Assembly: GCA_943788045.1 (NCBI GenBank)
Contig: CALSOT010000002.1
Location: 862,310 to 926,309 of the forward strand
Direction of reading: 5' to 3'
Origin: an uncultured Polaribacter sp.
Lineage (GTDB): Bacteria; Bacteroidota; Bacteroidia; Flavobacteriales; Flavobacteriaceae
Length of the DNA stretch: 64,000 nucleotides
Position numbers and translations under genes: made by a program. Shown one piece after another: positions 1 through 8,655 of the stretch. How positions within the stretch are numbered: position 1 is the first letter of the stretch; every line of letters starts with the position of its first letter. The notes below the pieces were generated by a model. The model had not been told where the DNA came from. It saw only the letters and a list, made by a program, of their open reading frames with translations, and made no database searches.

Positions 1-1002
1 CCAAGAACGAGCTCCGCTATTTCCTGCAGAATTTACCAATAGCATGCCACGCGATGCACCAATTTCTGCACCTCTAGTAATAAAAGTCGTTTTGCCATCC
101 AAGTCCGCATAAGTATGACTGTGATTAGGATTGTCATAAGTTGTATACCCTAAAGATGTATTAATAACATCTACACCTAAACTATCTGCTTTCTCTGCAG
201 CTTCAACCCAAAGTGTTTCTTCTAAAACAGTTTCTGTTTCTGCTATTTCTGATATAAATAAGTAAAATTTAGCATCTGGTGCAGTGCCAACAAATTCATT
301 TTCTATGTAACCCGCAATAGAGGATAGAACGTGTGTTCCATGGCTATTTCTTGTATAAAAATTTTCATTTCTATCAGCAAAATTATAACCTCCTAAAATC
401 TGATTATTGTCTCTAATTCTTTGAAAAGCGTCAAGTGTATTTACATTCGGAAAACCTGCATCTATAATTGCTATTATTTGATTACCACCTGTTAAACCTT
501 GTGCATGCAAATAATCTCCTTTTAACATTTTAATTTGATTATCTGCTTCACCATAATTATAGTCTGTTAGTGTTTGGTTAAACTTATTATGGTAATTAGG
601 TAATATTTTTTTCGACTTTGTTATTGATTTTCCAGATTGATTTAACGACTTATTAGCAAATTCGATATGATCTATAAACGAATAATTAGTTAACAAATCA
701 TTTATATCTGTCAATTGGCCCTGAACATGAATTGCATTTAACCATTTAGATTTGGCTAAAACAGTAATATTTTCTTCATTTTTAATTTGATTGTAATAGT
801 TTTCATCAACAGGAACATCTAAAGAATCTAAAGCAACTTGTTGAACTCCTCTTCTATCTATTGCTCTTTGAGAAAGCATTTTTAGAGGATTATTAATAAA
901 AGTTGCTTTGTTTGGTTTGTCTTTTAAGAAAATCCAAGCATCCTCTTGACCACGAGTTTGAAAGATCGCTGCTACAAATAAAAAAAGTAGTAATTTCTTC
1001 AT
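1..1002 (-). CDS. S8 (subtilisin-like) serine peptidase, 3' part outside window
   Basis: Reads leftward from an ATG at 1002 and runs off the window edge, so only the first 334 residues are visible. They begin with a short hydrophobic signal peptide (MKKLLLFLF). Three subtilase landmarks are present: the Asp region (IIDAGFP), the His region (NSHGTHVLSS) and the oxyanion Asn region (NSAGNSG). The catalytic Ser and any T9SS tail would lie beyond position 1. The product is therefore probably an exported protease. It starts 41 bases after mnmA on the same strand, and its start codon lies in the loop of a strong hairpin at 981-1024, so its expression may depend on read-through of that structure. 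The family call is firm; the substrate is unknown. Confidence 0.88.
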   Translation of the reverse strand, partial: MKKLLLFLFVAAIFQTRGQEDAWIFLKDKPNKATFINNPLKMLSQRAIDRRGVQQVALDSLDVPVDENYYNQIKNEENITVLAKSKWLNAIHVQGQLTDINDLLTNYSFIDHIEFANKSLNQSGKSITKSKKILPNYHNKFNQTLTDYNYGEADNQIKMLKGDYLHAQGLTGGNQIIAIIDAGFPNVNTLDAFQRIRDNNQILGGYNFADRNENFYTRNSHGTHVLSSIAGYIENEFVGTAPDAKFYLFISEIAETETVLEETLWVEAAEKADSLGVDVINTSLGYTTYDNPNHSHTYADLDGKTTFITRGAEIGASRGMLLVNSAGNSGARSW

Positions 1003-1024
1003 ATTTCGAAATTACTACTTTTTT
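981..1024 (-). terminator. mnmA terminator hairpin overlapping the start of the peptidase gene
   Basis: Perfect 17-base arms at 981-997 and 1008-1024 flank a 10-base loop (998-1007). Read on the minus strand the hairpin is followed by its own run of T, as in an intrinsic terminator of mnmA. The ATG of the downstream peptidase (1000-1002) lies in the loop, and its first signal-peptide codons form the 3' arm. Confidence 0.8.
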
Positions 1025-1043
1025 ATGATAATATTTATGTTAA

Positions 1044-2231
1044 TTAAGAAATTACGCCAGATCCTAATAATTCTTCCTTTTGATACCAAGCCACAAATTG
1101 GCCTTCTTGTATAGCAGATTGTTTATTCTCGAATTCTACATACAAACCTGATTCTACTTTATGTAAAACTGCTGTATCTAAAGCTTGTCTGTATCTAATT
1201 CTTGCTTCAACCTTCATTGTTTCTCCTTGTTTTAAGGCTAAATCTTGGCGAATCCAATGAATTTCTTCATTTGCAACAAACAATACATTTCTATACAAAC
1301 CTTGATGGTTTTTTCCTTCTCCTGCATAAATTACATTTTCTACAACATCGGTTTCTATCACATATAAAGCCTCTTTTGTACCACCTACATTTAAACCTTT
1401 ACGTTGTCCTTTTGTAAAATAATGGGCTCCTTGATGTTTTCCTACTATTTTACCATCTTCTTTATTGTAAGAAAATTTTGCTGAAAAATAGGCTAACTCA
1501 GCTTCTTTGTTTTCAAACTGTGGAGTAACTTTGGTGTACTGCTCAAAATCTGAAGTAATTGAAACAATTACACCTTCTTTTGGTTGTAATTTTTGCTGTA
1601 AAAATTCTGGTAAACGAACTTTACCAATAAAGCATAAACCTTGAGAATCTTTCTTATCAGCAGTAATTAGATTTGCCTCTTGTGCAATTTCTCTTACTTC
1701 TGGTTTTGTTAATTCGCCAATAGGAAATAATGCCTTTACCAATTGTTCTTGTGATAACTGACATAAAAAATAAGATTGATCTTTATTTGTATCTCTACCT
1801 GCTAATAATTTATAAACAGGTTTTCCTTCTATAATTTCTTCTCCTTTTCTACAATAATGACCTGTTGCCACATAATCTGCTCCTAACTTTAGAGCGATAT
1901 CCATAAAAACATCAAACTTTATTTCACGATTACAAAGTACATCTGGGTTTGGAGTTCTTCCTTTGCTATACTCGTCAAACATATAATCTACAATACGTTC
2001 TTTGTATTGATTGCTTAAATCTACTACTTGAAAAGGAATTCCTAATTTTTCTGCAACAATCATTGCGTCATTGCTATCTTCTAACCAAGGACATTCATTG
2101 GAAATAGTTACAGAATCATCGTGCCAATTTTTCATAAAAAGACCAATAACTTCATAACCTTGTTCTTTTAATAAATGTGCAGTAACACTAGAATCTACAC
2201 CACCAGAAAGACCTACAACAACTCGTTTCAT
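1044..2231 (-). CDS. mnmA: tRNA-specific 2-thiouridylase MnmA
   Basis: Thiolates U34 of Glu, Gln and Lys tRNAs in the cytoplasm, using ATP and a persulfide sulfur relay. The 395 residues match the usual family length. The N-terminal PP-loop GLSGGVDSS (about 8-16) binds ATP. The catalytic Cys lies in CNREIKFD (about 101-108), and the partner Cys in GLCFIGK (about 200-206). The start is the ATG at 2231, 19 bases after a TAACTTTG promoter element on the minus strand. The gene precedes the subtilase on the same strand and is separated from it by the hairpin at 981-1024. No anomaly seen. Confidence 0.97.
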   Translation of the reverse strand: MKRVVVGLSGGVDSSVTAHLLKEQGYEVIGLFMKNWHDDSVTISNECPWLEDSNDAMIVAEKLGIPFQVVDLSNQYKERIVDYMFDEYSKGRTPNPDVLCNREIKFDVFMDIALKLGADYVATGHYCRKGEEIIEGKPVYKLLAGRDTNKDQSYFLCQLSQEQLVKALFPIGELTKPEVREIAQEANLITADKKDSQGLCFIGKVRLPEFLQQKLQPKEGVIVSITSDFEQYTKVTPQFENKEAELAYFSAKFSYNKEDGKIVGKHQGAHYFTKGQRKGLNVGGTKEALYVIETDVVENVIYAGEGKNHQGLYRNVLFVANEEIHWIRQDLALKQGETMKVEARIRYRQALDTAVLHKVESGLYVEFENKQSAIQEGQFVAWYQKEELLGSGVIS

Positions 2232-2249
2232 TTTTGAATTTTAAAGTTG

Positions 2250-2257
2250 CAAAGTTA
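2250..2257 (-). promoter_or_regulatory. -7 element of the mnmA promoter
   Basis: TAACTTTG on the minus strand fits the Bacteroidota TAnnTTTG consensus and lies 19 bases upstream of the mnmA ATG. No clear -33 TTG is visible. Confidence 0.6.
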
Positions 2258-2410
2258 CAAATTTGTAGGAGACTTTTTAATTGATATGACTAATGTTTAT
2301 TTCGATTTATTTTCTTCAAATACCACCTATTTACAAAAATTAAAAATTCTCGATTCGTTTTTCAGATTGCATCAGAAAACATGGAAGATGACAAACTTTA
2401 AGAACTAAAA

Positions 2411-3130
2411 TTAATTAACTTTCTTTTTGGTATACGTAGATTTTTTCTTCTTCTTTAATTGATCTTCAGTAGCTACTTCGCCATCCATATAATACTCCCA
2501 GACCCCTTCTCTTTTGCCATTCTTATAGTCTCCTGCTTCTTTTAAATCTCCATTGAGCTCAAAATATTTTGCCAATCCATTTGGCATTCCGTGCTTGTAT
2601 GTAATTTCCTCAATTAGAACACCTTTATTAGAATACTTACTATTCACGCCTTCCTTAAATCCATTTTTATAATTGGCAGATTCTGTTACCTTTCCATCAG
2701 GATAATAAATCAATTGTTCTCCATCGAGTTTACCTCTCTCGTAATTTTCCTCAGACATTATAGTGCCATTAGGATAAAAATATTTCCAATTTCCAACACG
2801 TTCTCTGACTTTTAAAAAACCTTCTGACTCAATTCGACCAGTTGTTGTAAAAAACTGGACGAACACAGAATCTGAATTTTTGAAAAATTTTTTAATAGTT
2901 ATTGGATGATCTGATGAGGTAATGTGATAAAATTTAAAAACACCAATTTCTTTTCCCTTTTCAAATTGGCCAACATAACGAATTCTTTTGTTTGAATAGT
3001 ATTTTTTCCAAATACCAGTTCTTTCATTATTTTCATCAAACCTATTTATGTTTTGGGATTTGATAGTCTCGCTTGTAAAGAGACAAGAGTAACAGATTAG
3101 AACAAAAAACAGCATTTTTATTTTTATCAT
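2411..3130 (-). CDS. exported YwqK/MORN-like repeat protein
   Basis: A hydrophobic N-terminus (IKIKMLFFVLICYSCLF) gives a signal peptide or lipoprotein signal. It is followed by about six repeats of roughly 23 residues with the pattern of aromatic residues, NG, E..YK and NGK..G, for example GIWKKYY, GNWKYFYPNG and GVWEYYMDGE. These are the MORN-like repeats that databases often label toxin-antitoxin system YwqK antitoxin; nothing here supports a toxin-antitoxin role. I chose the ATG at 3130 over an upstream in-frame TTG at 3151 because that TTG forms part of a TATATTTG promoter element. The C-terminus is lysine-rich. Function unknown, probably in the envelope. Confidence 0.8.
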   Translation of the reverse strand: MIKIKMLFFVLICYSCLFTSETIKSQNINRFDENNERTGIWKKYYSNKRIRYVGQFEKGKEIGVFKFYHITSSDHPITIKKFFKNSDSVFVQFFTTTGRIESEGFLKVRERVGNWKYFYPNGTIMSEENYERGKLDGEQLIYYPDGKVTESANYKNGFKEGVNSKYSNKGVLIEEITYKHGMPNGLAKYFELNGDLKEAGDYKNGKREGVWEYYMDGEVATEDQLKKKKKSTYTKKKVN

Positions 3131-3148
3131 TTTTATAGAATTTTCGAA

Positions 3149-3156
3149 CAAATATA
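3149..3156 (-). promoter_or_regulatory. -7 element for the MORN-repeat gene
   Basis: TATATTTG on the minus strand, 18 bases upstream of the ATG at 3130. It decides the start codon, because the alternative TTG start would fall inside the element. Confidence 0.6.
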
Positions 3157-3227
3157 CATTAATCGGAATAAAAAAAATCTAGATTGAAAAACATCGAGAA
3201 TCGACTTTATAAATCTGTTTAAATGAC

Positions 3228-3235
3228 TATTTTTG
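3228..3235 (+). promoter_or_regulatory. -7 element of the purB promoter
   Basis: TATTTTTG fits TAnnTTTG and lies 22 bases before the purB ATG. The -33 box is not obvious. Confidence 0.6.
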
Positions 3236-3257
3236 CATTTCACAACACAACAAAAAA

Positions 3258-4601
3258 ATGAATCTAACAAAACTAAATGCCATCTCTCCTATTGATGGAC
3301 GTTATAGAGGTAAAATAACCGAATTAGCAAATTATTTTTCTGAAGAAGCTTTAATCAAATTCAGAGTTCGAGTAGAAATTGAATATTTTATTGCTTTATG
3401 CGAAATTCCGCTACCGCAACTTACAAATTTCAACAACGATTTATTTGACGAATTACGTAAAATTTACATCGATTTTACTGAAGAAGATGCTAAAAAAATA
3501 AAAGATATTGAAAGCATTACAAATCATGATGTTAAAGCCGTTGAATATTTTATCAAAGAAAAATTTGACGCTTTAGGATTACAAACATTTAAAGAATTTA
3601 TCCATTTTGGATTGACTTCGCAAGACATAAACAATACTGCTGTGCCGCTTTCTATTAAAGAAGCAATGAATGATGTTTATGTACCTCAATATTTACAAGT
3701 TTTAGAAAAATTACAAGAATTAGTTGTTGAATGGAAAGACATTTCTATGTTAGCACGAACTCATGGACAACCAGCATCTCCAACAAGATTAGGTAAAGAA
3801 ATTGAGGTTTATGTGGTTCGCTTAAAAGAACAATTTAATTTATTAAACGATATACCAAATGCTGCTAAATTTGGGGGTGCTACCGGTAATTACAATGCAC
3901 ACAAGGTTGCATATCCAAATATTGATTGGAAAGAATTTGGTAGTAAATTTGTTCAAGAAAAATTAGGTTTATACCACTCTTTTCCAACGACACAAATAGA
4001 ACATTACGACCATATGGCTGCATTGTTTGATAACTTAAAACGTATCAATACAATCATATTAGATTTAGACAGAGATTTCTGGACATATGTTTCTATGGAT
4101 TACTTTAAACAAAAAATTAAGGCAGGTGAAGTTGGTTCTTCTGCAATGCCTCATAAAGTAAATCCTATTGACTTTGAAAATTCTGAAGGTAATTTAGGGT
4201 TGGCAAATGCAATTTTCGAACATTTGTCTGCAAAATTGCCAGTTTCACGTTTGCAAAGAGATTTAACAGATAGTACGGTTTTACGAAATATTGGCGTTCC
4301 TTTTGGACATACAATCATCGCTTTTTCTTCTACTTTAAAAGGATTGAACAAATTATTGTTAAATAAACAAAAATTTGAGGATGATTTAGAAAATAATTGG
4401 GCTGTAGTTGCAGAAGCTATTCAGACAATTTTAAGACGTGAAGCATATCCAAATCCTTATGAAGCATTAAAGGGATTAACAAGAACTAATGAAAAAATCA
4501 ACCAAAATTTAATTGCCAATTTTATTGAGACTTTAGAAGTTTCATCAGAAATTAAAGAGGAATTAAAGGCTATTACGCCTTCAAATTACACAGGAATATA
4601 A
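3258..4601 (+). CDS. purB: adenylosuccinate lyase PurB
   Basis: Cleaves SAICAR and adenylosuccinate, releasing fumarate, in purine synthesis. The 447 residues include the fumarase/aspartase superfamily signature GSSAMPHKVNPIDFEN, the N-terminal LNAISPIDGRY typical of PurB, and the TARTHGQPASPT-type segment (LARTHGQPASPTRLG). The ATG at 3258 sits 22 bases after a TATTTTTG promoter element. A small lipoprotein gene follows immediately and may be cotranscribed. Confidence 0.97.
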   Translation: MNLTKLNAISPIDGRYRGKITELANYFSEEALIKFRVRVEIEYFIALCEIPLPQLTNFNNDLFDELRKIYIDFTEEDAKKIKDIESITNHDVKAVEYFIKEKFDALGLQTFKEFIHFGLTSQDINNTAVPLSIKEAMNDVYVPQYLQVLEKLQELVVEWKDISMLARTHGQPASPTRLGKEIEVYVVRLKEQFNLLNDIPNAAKFGGATGNYNAHKVAYPNIDWKEFGSKFVQEKLGLYHSFPTTQIEHYDHMAALFDNLKRINTIILDLDRDFWTYVSMDYFKQKIKAGEVGSSAMPHKVNPIDFENSEGNLGLANAIFEHLSAKLPVSRLQRDLTDSTVLRNIGVPFGHTIIAFSSTLKGLNKLLLNKQKFEDDLENNWAVVAEAIQTILRREAYPNPYEALKGLTRTNEKINQNLIANFIETLEVSSEIKEELKAITPSNYTGI

Positions 4602-4657
4602 TTATGAAGAATTTTGTGAAAGGAATAAAGAAAGGAGAAGTTTCTATTTTTAATCGA

Positions 4658-5083
4658 ATGAAAAGTAAAGTGATATTACCTCTTTTTTCTTTTCTCTTTA
4701 TTCTTTTCTCATGTAATTCAGATATAAAAGATAATTCTAAACGTTTTAAAGAGGGTATATTTGAAATACCAGCTGGAAAGGGATACAGTAAAACCATTAT
4801 AACTAGAAAAGATAGTCTTCAAATTGAGGAATATGAGAAGATTATAAATCTTTCTAATGATAGTATTACCAGTATTAAAAGAATTAAAAATATTGATACC
4901 TTGTATATCAAATGGAAAAATAACTTCTTTTATTCATTAAAAATGAAATCTCCAAAAACAAAATTGGACAAAGATCCTATCTACATACAAATAACTGAGG
5001 TTACAGATAGTTCTTATAATTTTAAGGCTAAAATTGGTTTTAGTAAATTTACTTCAGATGGTATTATCTATAAATTAAAATAA
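4658..5083 (+). CDS. small lipoprotein downstream of purB
   Basis: The 141 residues start with a lipoprotein signal (MKSKVILPLFSFLFILFSC, lipobox LFSC), followed by a mostly beta, lysine-rich domain containing SITSIKRIKNIDTLYIKW. An upstream in-frame ATG at 4604, only 2 bases after the purB stop, would add 18 residues; the signal-peptide geometry favours 4658, but 4604 could be used through coupling with purB. Proteins of this size and position in flavobacteria are sometimes named DNA topoisomerase IV in databases (from memory); nothing in the sequence supports that name. Function unknown. Confidence 0.75.
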   Translation: MKSKVILPLFSFLFILFSCNSDIKDNSKRFKEGIFEIPAGKGYSKTIITRKDSLQIEEYEKIINLSNDSITSIKRIKNIDTLYIKWKNNFFYSLKMKSPKTKLDKDPIYIQITEVTDSSYNFKAKIGFSKFTSDGIIYKLK

Positions 5084-5124
5084 AAACAGTTTACAGACAT
5101 TTTTAGTAGATAAAAAAATAGTAA

Positions 5125-5132
5125 TATCTTTG
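5125..5132 (+). promoter_or_regulatory. -7 element for the TonB receptor module
   Basis: TATCTTTG fits TAnnTTTG and lies about 18 bases before the proposed start of the small exported protein. It is the only such element between the upstream lipoprotein gene and this module. Confidence 0.55.
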
Positions 5133-5150
5133 CACAATTAAAGAAACAAA

Positions 5151-5471
5151 ATCAAAGTACTAAAAAAACATATTAGCCTTGCATTACTGGTAATATTCTT
5201 ATTGCCTATTTTTATGTTAACTATACATGCCTTTAGTGATCATAAACATGATGTTTGTACCTCTAAAGTTGAAAATCATGTACATGAAAAAGAGGCTGAT
5301 TGTAAACTCGATATTACTAAACTAAATGATTCTTTATTAGCTTATCAAGACTATAAAAATAAAGTTACATCAACGATCACTAATAATCATGGAAATGATT
5401 ATACTTTCTTAAAACAATACTTAAACTTATCTTTTTCTTTACGAGGCCCTCCTTCCTATAATTTTATTTAG
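5151..5471 (+). CDS. small exported His/Cys-containing protein, non-standard start
   Basis: The open frame runs from a stop at 5139 to the TAG-type end at 5471. It encodes a clear signal peptide (KVLKKHISLALLVIFLLPIF) and then a short domain with metal-ligand-like residues (HDVC, ENHVHEKEADC), ending in LSFSLRGPPS. No ATG, GTG or TTG precedes the signal peptide. The best-placed codon is ATC at 5151, where an ATG would be expected. An in-frame TTG at 5202 exists but would remove most of the signal peptide. The LSFSLRGPP ending is, from memory, shared by small flavobacterial proteins next to TonB receptors. It probably works with the receptor that follows 49 bases later. Precise function unknown. 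Confidence 0.65.
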   Translation: MKVLKKHISLALLVIFLLPIFMLTIHAFSDHKHDVCTSKVENHVHEKEADCKLDITKLNDSLLAYQDYKNKVTSTITNNHGNDYTFLKQYLNLSFSLRGPPSYNFI

Positions 5472-5520
5472 AAAAAAGATTTCTTAGAAATCTAAAAAAA
5501 TAAAATTATAGAGAATTATT

Positions 5521-7932
5521 ATGCACAAATTATTTATTATTTGTGTGATGCTCATGTGTTTCAACATGTTACATGCACAAAAATGTACGTTTTCTTTTAA
5601 AGGAAATATTACAGACTTTCACGACAATTCTTCACTTGCTGGAGCATCTGTTCATATCGTAAATTTAAACAAATTCACATCCTCTAATTTAGATGGTAAT
5701 TTTGAATTTGATAATTTGTGTTCAGGAGTTATAACTTTAGAAATAAAGCATCTTGCTTGTGAAACACAAAAGATTACTTTTAACTTAACTAAAGATACTT
5801 TTAAAAGTATAACATTAGAACATCACTTAGAAGAACTCGCAGAGATTTTAGTTAAGGCAGATAATAAAACAGAAGCCACAAGTATTGAACAAACACTTTC
5901 TAAAAAAGAAGTTGAAGCTTATGCAGATAAATCTTTGGGAGATGCATTAAAATCCTTGAGTGGTGTGTCTTCTTTAAACACCGGAAACTCAATAGTAAAA
6001 CCAATGATTCATGGTTTGCACAGCAGCAGGCTTTTAATTATAAACAATAATGTTCGCCAATTTGATCAAGAATGGGGGGCAGAACATGCTCCAAACATCG
6101 ATATAAATGCTGGTGGTCGAATAAAAGTGATTAAAGGTGCAAATACGCTAATTTATGGAAGTGACGCCATTGGTGGATTAATTTTAATTCGTCCAGATAA
6201 TTATACTAGAAAAGACACTTTATTTGGTGGAACATCAACAGCATTAAATACAAATGGATGGGGAGGAAATATAAACTCTGAAATAGTCAAAACCTACCAA
6301 AGTGGTTATTATGCAAAAGCACAGGCCAGTTATAAAATGTTTGGAGACTTTGAAGCTGCAGATTATAATTTATCTAATTCTGGTATAAAAAGCATGAACG
6401 CTTCCGGGCGATTTGGATACAAATCCTTTGAAAAAGGTTTTGACGCTTATTATAGCTATGTAAATAATACTATTGGTATTATTAGAGCCGCTCATGTTGG
6501 TAATGTAAATGATTTAATAAGAGCAATTAATAGAAAGGAACCTTCATTTATAGATGACTTTTCTTATGCTATTGACAATCCTAAACAAGCAATATCACAT
6601 CATCTAGGAAAAATAGAAGCTTATAAGAGGTTTAAAGGGTTGGGCAAACTGACATTACAGTATGATTTTCAAGTAAATAGAAGAAAAGAATTTGACAGAA
6701 GAAGAGCTAGTTTTGAAGATGCTCCTGCTGCTGATTTTAGATTATTTACCACATCTATTCAACCTAATTTAAAAATTGATGCCGTAGATAATTTCGTATT
6801 GAATACTGGTTTTTTGTTACGCTATCAACAAAATGATTCTGCTAATGAGTCAATAACACGCATAAGTATACCTCTAATTCCTGATTATGATAAATACGAA
6901 GCTGGTATTTATACAACTGGTAATTATAAACTAAACCTAAACACCACAATTAGTGCAGGTTTTAGATACGATTTTTCAAGAATTGAAGCTGAAAAGAAAT
7001 ATAAAGTATTTGATTGGGAAGAAAATAATTATGATGAATTGTTTCCAGAATTTAGCTCTGGAGTTATCGATAATTTTGAAATATATACATCACCTAAATT
7101 TAATTTTCATAACATTTCTGCAAGTTTAGGATTAACCAGTAGTTTTGGAAATAACTTTGACTTTTTATTTAATTACGGATTGGCTTCAAGAATGCCTAAT
7201 GCATCTGAATTGTTTAGTAACGGTTTACATCATAGTGCAGCAAGAATAGAAACTGGAAGTCTTTTACTTAATAAAGAAATTGCCAATAAATTTGTGACTT
7301 CAATTGAACGTAAAAACCAAAACTTTGGCTTTTCTATAAGTCCTTATTATAATCATATAAAAGATTTTATTCAGTTAATTCCAGCTGGTGAAGCTTTAAC
7401 TACAATTCGAGGAGCTTTCATTGAATGGAAGTACAACCAAGTTGATGCTCAAATATTTGGTGTAGATATAGATATAAACAATAAGCTCTCGGATAAATTT
7501 ATGTACAAAGGAAGCTTAAGCTTGTTACGTGGAGATAATTTAACAGAAGATACTGCACTAATCAATATGCCATCAACAAATTTTTCTAATAGCATCGTAT
7601 ATAACAATAAAAAACTTAATCAACTTTCAATAGGCATTACTCAGTACACAGAACTTAAACAAAATAGGTTTCCAGATTATAACTTTTTTACATTTAATCC
7701 TATACTACAAGAGGATGTTTACGTAGACATAAGTTCTGCACCTAGCGCTTTTACCTTATTTCATTTCAATAGTTCTGCCAATTTTAAAATATCTAGCACT
7801 AGCAGCTTAAACGTAGCTTTTAACGTGGAAAACTTATTTAATATATCCTATAGAAATTATCTAAACAGATTACGCTACTTCGCTGATGAAGTAGGTAGAA
7901 ACTTTAATATTAAACTTAAATTCAATTATTAA
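5521..7932 (+). CDS. TonB-dependent outer-membrane receptor, probably metal-linked
   Basis: An 803-residue outer-membrane receptor that would import a ligand using TonB energy. In order it has a signal peptide ending near MLHAQ, a carboxypeptidase-D-regulatory-like beta domain (about 24-110), a plug domain (about 120-230; DALKSLSGVSSL, IKVIKGANTLIYGSDAIGG) and a beta barrel ending in the aromatic NFNIKLKFNY. There is no SusD partner, which argues against glycan import. The flanking genes encode His-rich exported proteins, pointing to zinc or another transition metal; this is inference from context. The His-rich lipoprotein gene follows closely, suggesting one operon from the promoter at 5125. 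Confidence 0.9.
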   Translation: MHKLFIICVMLMCFNMLHAQKCTFSFKGNITDFHDNSSLAGASVHIVNLNKFTSSNLDGNFEFDNLCSGVITLEIKHLACETQKITFNLTKDTFKSITLEHHLEELAEILVKADNKTEATSIEQTLSKKEVEAYADKSLGDALKSLSGVSSLNTGNSIVKPMIHGLHSSRLLIINNNVRQFDQEWGAEHAPNIDINAGGRIKVIKGANTLIYGSDAIGGLILIRPDNYTRKDTLFGGTSTALNTNGWGGNINSEIVKTYQSGYYAKAQASYKMFGDFEAADYNLSNSGIKSMNASGRFGYKSFEKGFDAYYSYVNNTIGIIRAAHVGNVNDLIRAINRKEPSFIDDFSYAIDNPKQAISHHLGKIEAYKRFKGLGKLTLQYDFQVNRRKEFDRRRASFEDAPAADFRLFTTSIQPNLKIDAVDNFVLNTGFLLRYQQNDSANESITRISIPLIPDYDKYEAGIYTTGNYKLNLNTTISAGFRYDFSRIEAEKKYKVFDWEENNYDELFPEFSSGVIDNFEIYTSPKFNFHNISASLGLTSSFGNNFDFLFNYGLASRMPNASELFSNGLHHSAARIETGSLLLNKEIANKFVTSIERKNQNFGFSISPYYNHIKDFIQLIPAGEALTTIRGAFIEWKYNQVDAQIFGVDIDINNKLSDKFMYKGSLSLLRGDNLTEDTALINMPSTNFSNSIVYNNKKLNQLSIGITQYTELKQNRFPDYNFFTFNPILQEDVYVDISSAPSAFTLFHFNSSANFKISSTSSLNVAFNVENLFNISYRNYLNRLRYFADEVGRNFNIKLKFNY

Positions 7933-7958
7933 TTATGTCAAATTTTAAAACAAAAACA

Positions 7959-8534
7959 ATGAAAACAACAAAATTATTTGCCATTTTATTTATTTCGGCA
8001 CTATGCTTTACAGCATGTTCAGAAGACGATGATCATGATCATGGTGATGACCATGGTGACCATGGAGAACTTCCAATTACTCAGGTTATATATACACTAA
8101 CAAACAAGAGTAATGCTGCTGATGTGGTAACATTTACATTTACTGACGAAGATGGAGAAGGTGGTGCTGACGGAACTGCAACTACATCGGGTGCTTTAAC
8201 TGCAAATGCAACTTACACAGGTGCATTACAACTGTTAAACATGGAAGAAGGTGACGATGTTGGAGCTGATATTGCTGCAGAAGATGCAGAAGATCATGAG
8301 ATATTCTACATAACAAATGTTGCTGGCTTAATGTTTGGTACTACTGACCTTGACGCAGATTCTAATCCGCTTGGTTTTGATACTGATGTAACTGCAGGTG
8401 CTGCAGGAACAGGTGATTTAACTATTTCATTAGTGCATGAAGGTAAGAAGCCAAATAACGGCACAGTTGCTGATGCTTTATCTGGAGAAGGTACAACCGA
8501 TATTGAAGTAGCTTTTGAAGTTACTGTGGAATAA
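7959..8534 (+). CDS. His-rich acidic lipoprotein of the receptor module
   Basis: The 191 residues begin with a lipoprotein signal (MKTTKLFAILFISALCFTAC), then an Asp/His cluster (DDDHDHGDDHGDHG) and a strongly acidic, Thr- and Ala-rich beta domain (TFTFTDEDGEGGADG, EDAEDHEIFYITN). An in-frame ATG at 7935, 2 bases after the receptor stop, would add eight residues before the signal. From memory, databases label similar proteins type 1 periplasmic binding fold superfamily, a name I cannot verify from sequence. The histidines suggest metal capture at the cell surface or periplasm for the receptor upstream. A strong terminator follows at 8555. Confidence 0.8.
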   Translation: MKTTKLFAILFISALCFTACSEDDDHDHGDDHGDHGELPITQVIYTLTNKSNAADVVTFTFTDEDGEGGADGTATTSGALTANATYTGALQLLNMEEGDDVGADIAAEDAEDHEIFYITNVAGLMFGTTDLDADSNPLGFDTDVTAGAAGTGDLTISLVHEGKKPNNGTVADALSGEGTTDIEVAFEVTVE

Positions 8535-8554
8535 ATTTGTTTCCCTTTTTAATG

Positions 8555-8590
8555 AAAAAGCCTGAAATTATAAAATTTCAGGCTTTTTTT
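8555..8590 (+). terminator. intrinsic terminator of the receptor module
   Basis: Perfect 15-base arms (8555-8569 and 8574-8588) around a 4-base loop, with a run of T at the 3' end. Confidence 0.9.
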
Positions 8591-8603
8591 TATATAATTT
8601 ATT

Positions 8604-8611
8604 TATTTTTG
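8604..8611 (+). promoter_or_regulatory. -7 element for the CDP-alcohol phosphotransferase gene
   Basis: TATTTTTG fits TAnnTTTG and lies just after the preceding terminator, 45 to 66 bases before the two possible starts. Confidence 0.5.
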
Positions 8612-8655
8612 TTATAAATGTTGTTGTTTTTATCATTTTAGAATAAAATATAAAA

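Noticed and set aside
2411-3130. Antitoxin of a toxin-antitoxin pair (YwqK label)
   Set aside because: No toxin gene is adjacent and the protein has an export signal; only the repeat type matches.
3131-3151. TTG start at 3151 for the MORN-repeat protein
   Set aside because: The TTG is part of a TATATTTG promoter element; the ATG at 3130 fits the signal peptide.
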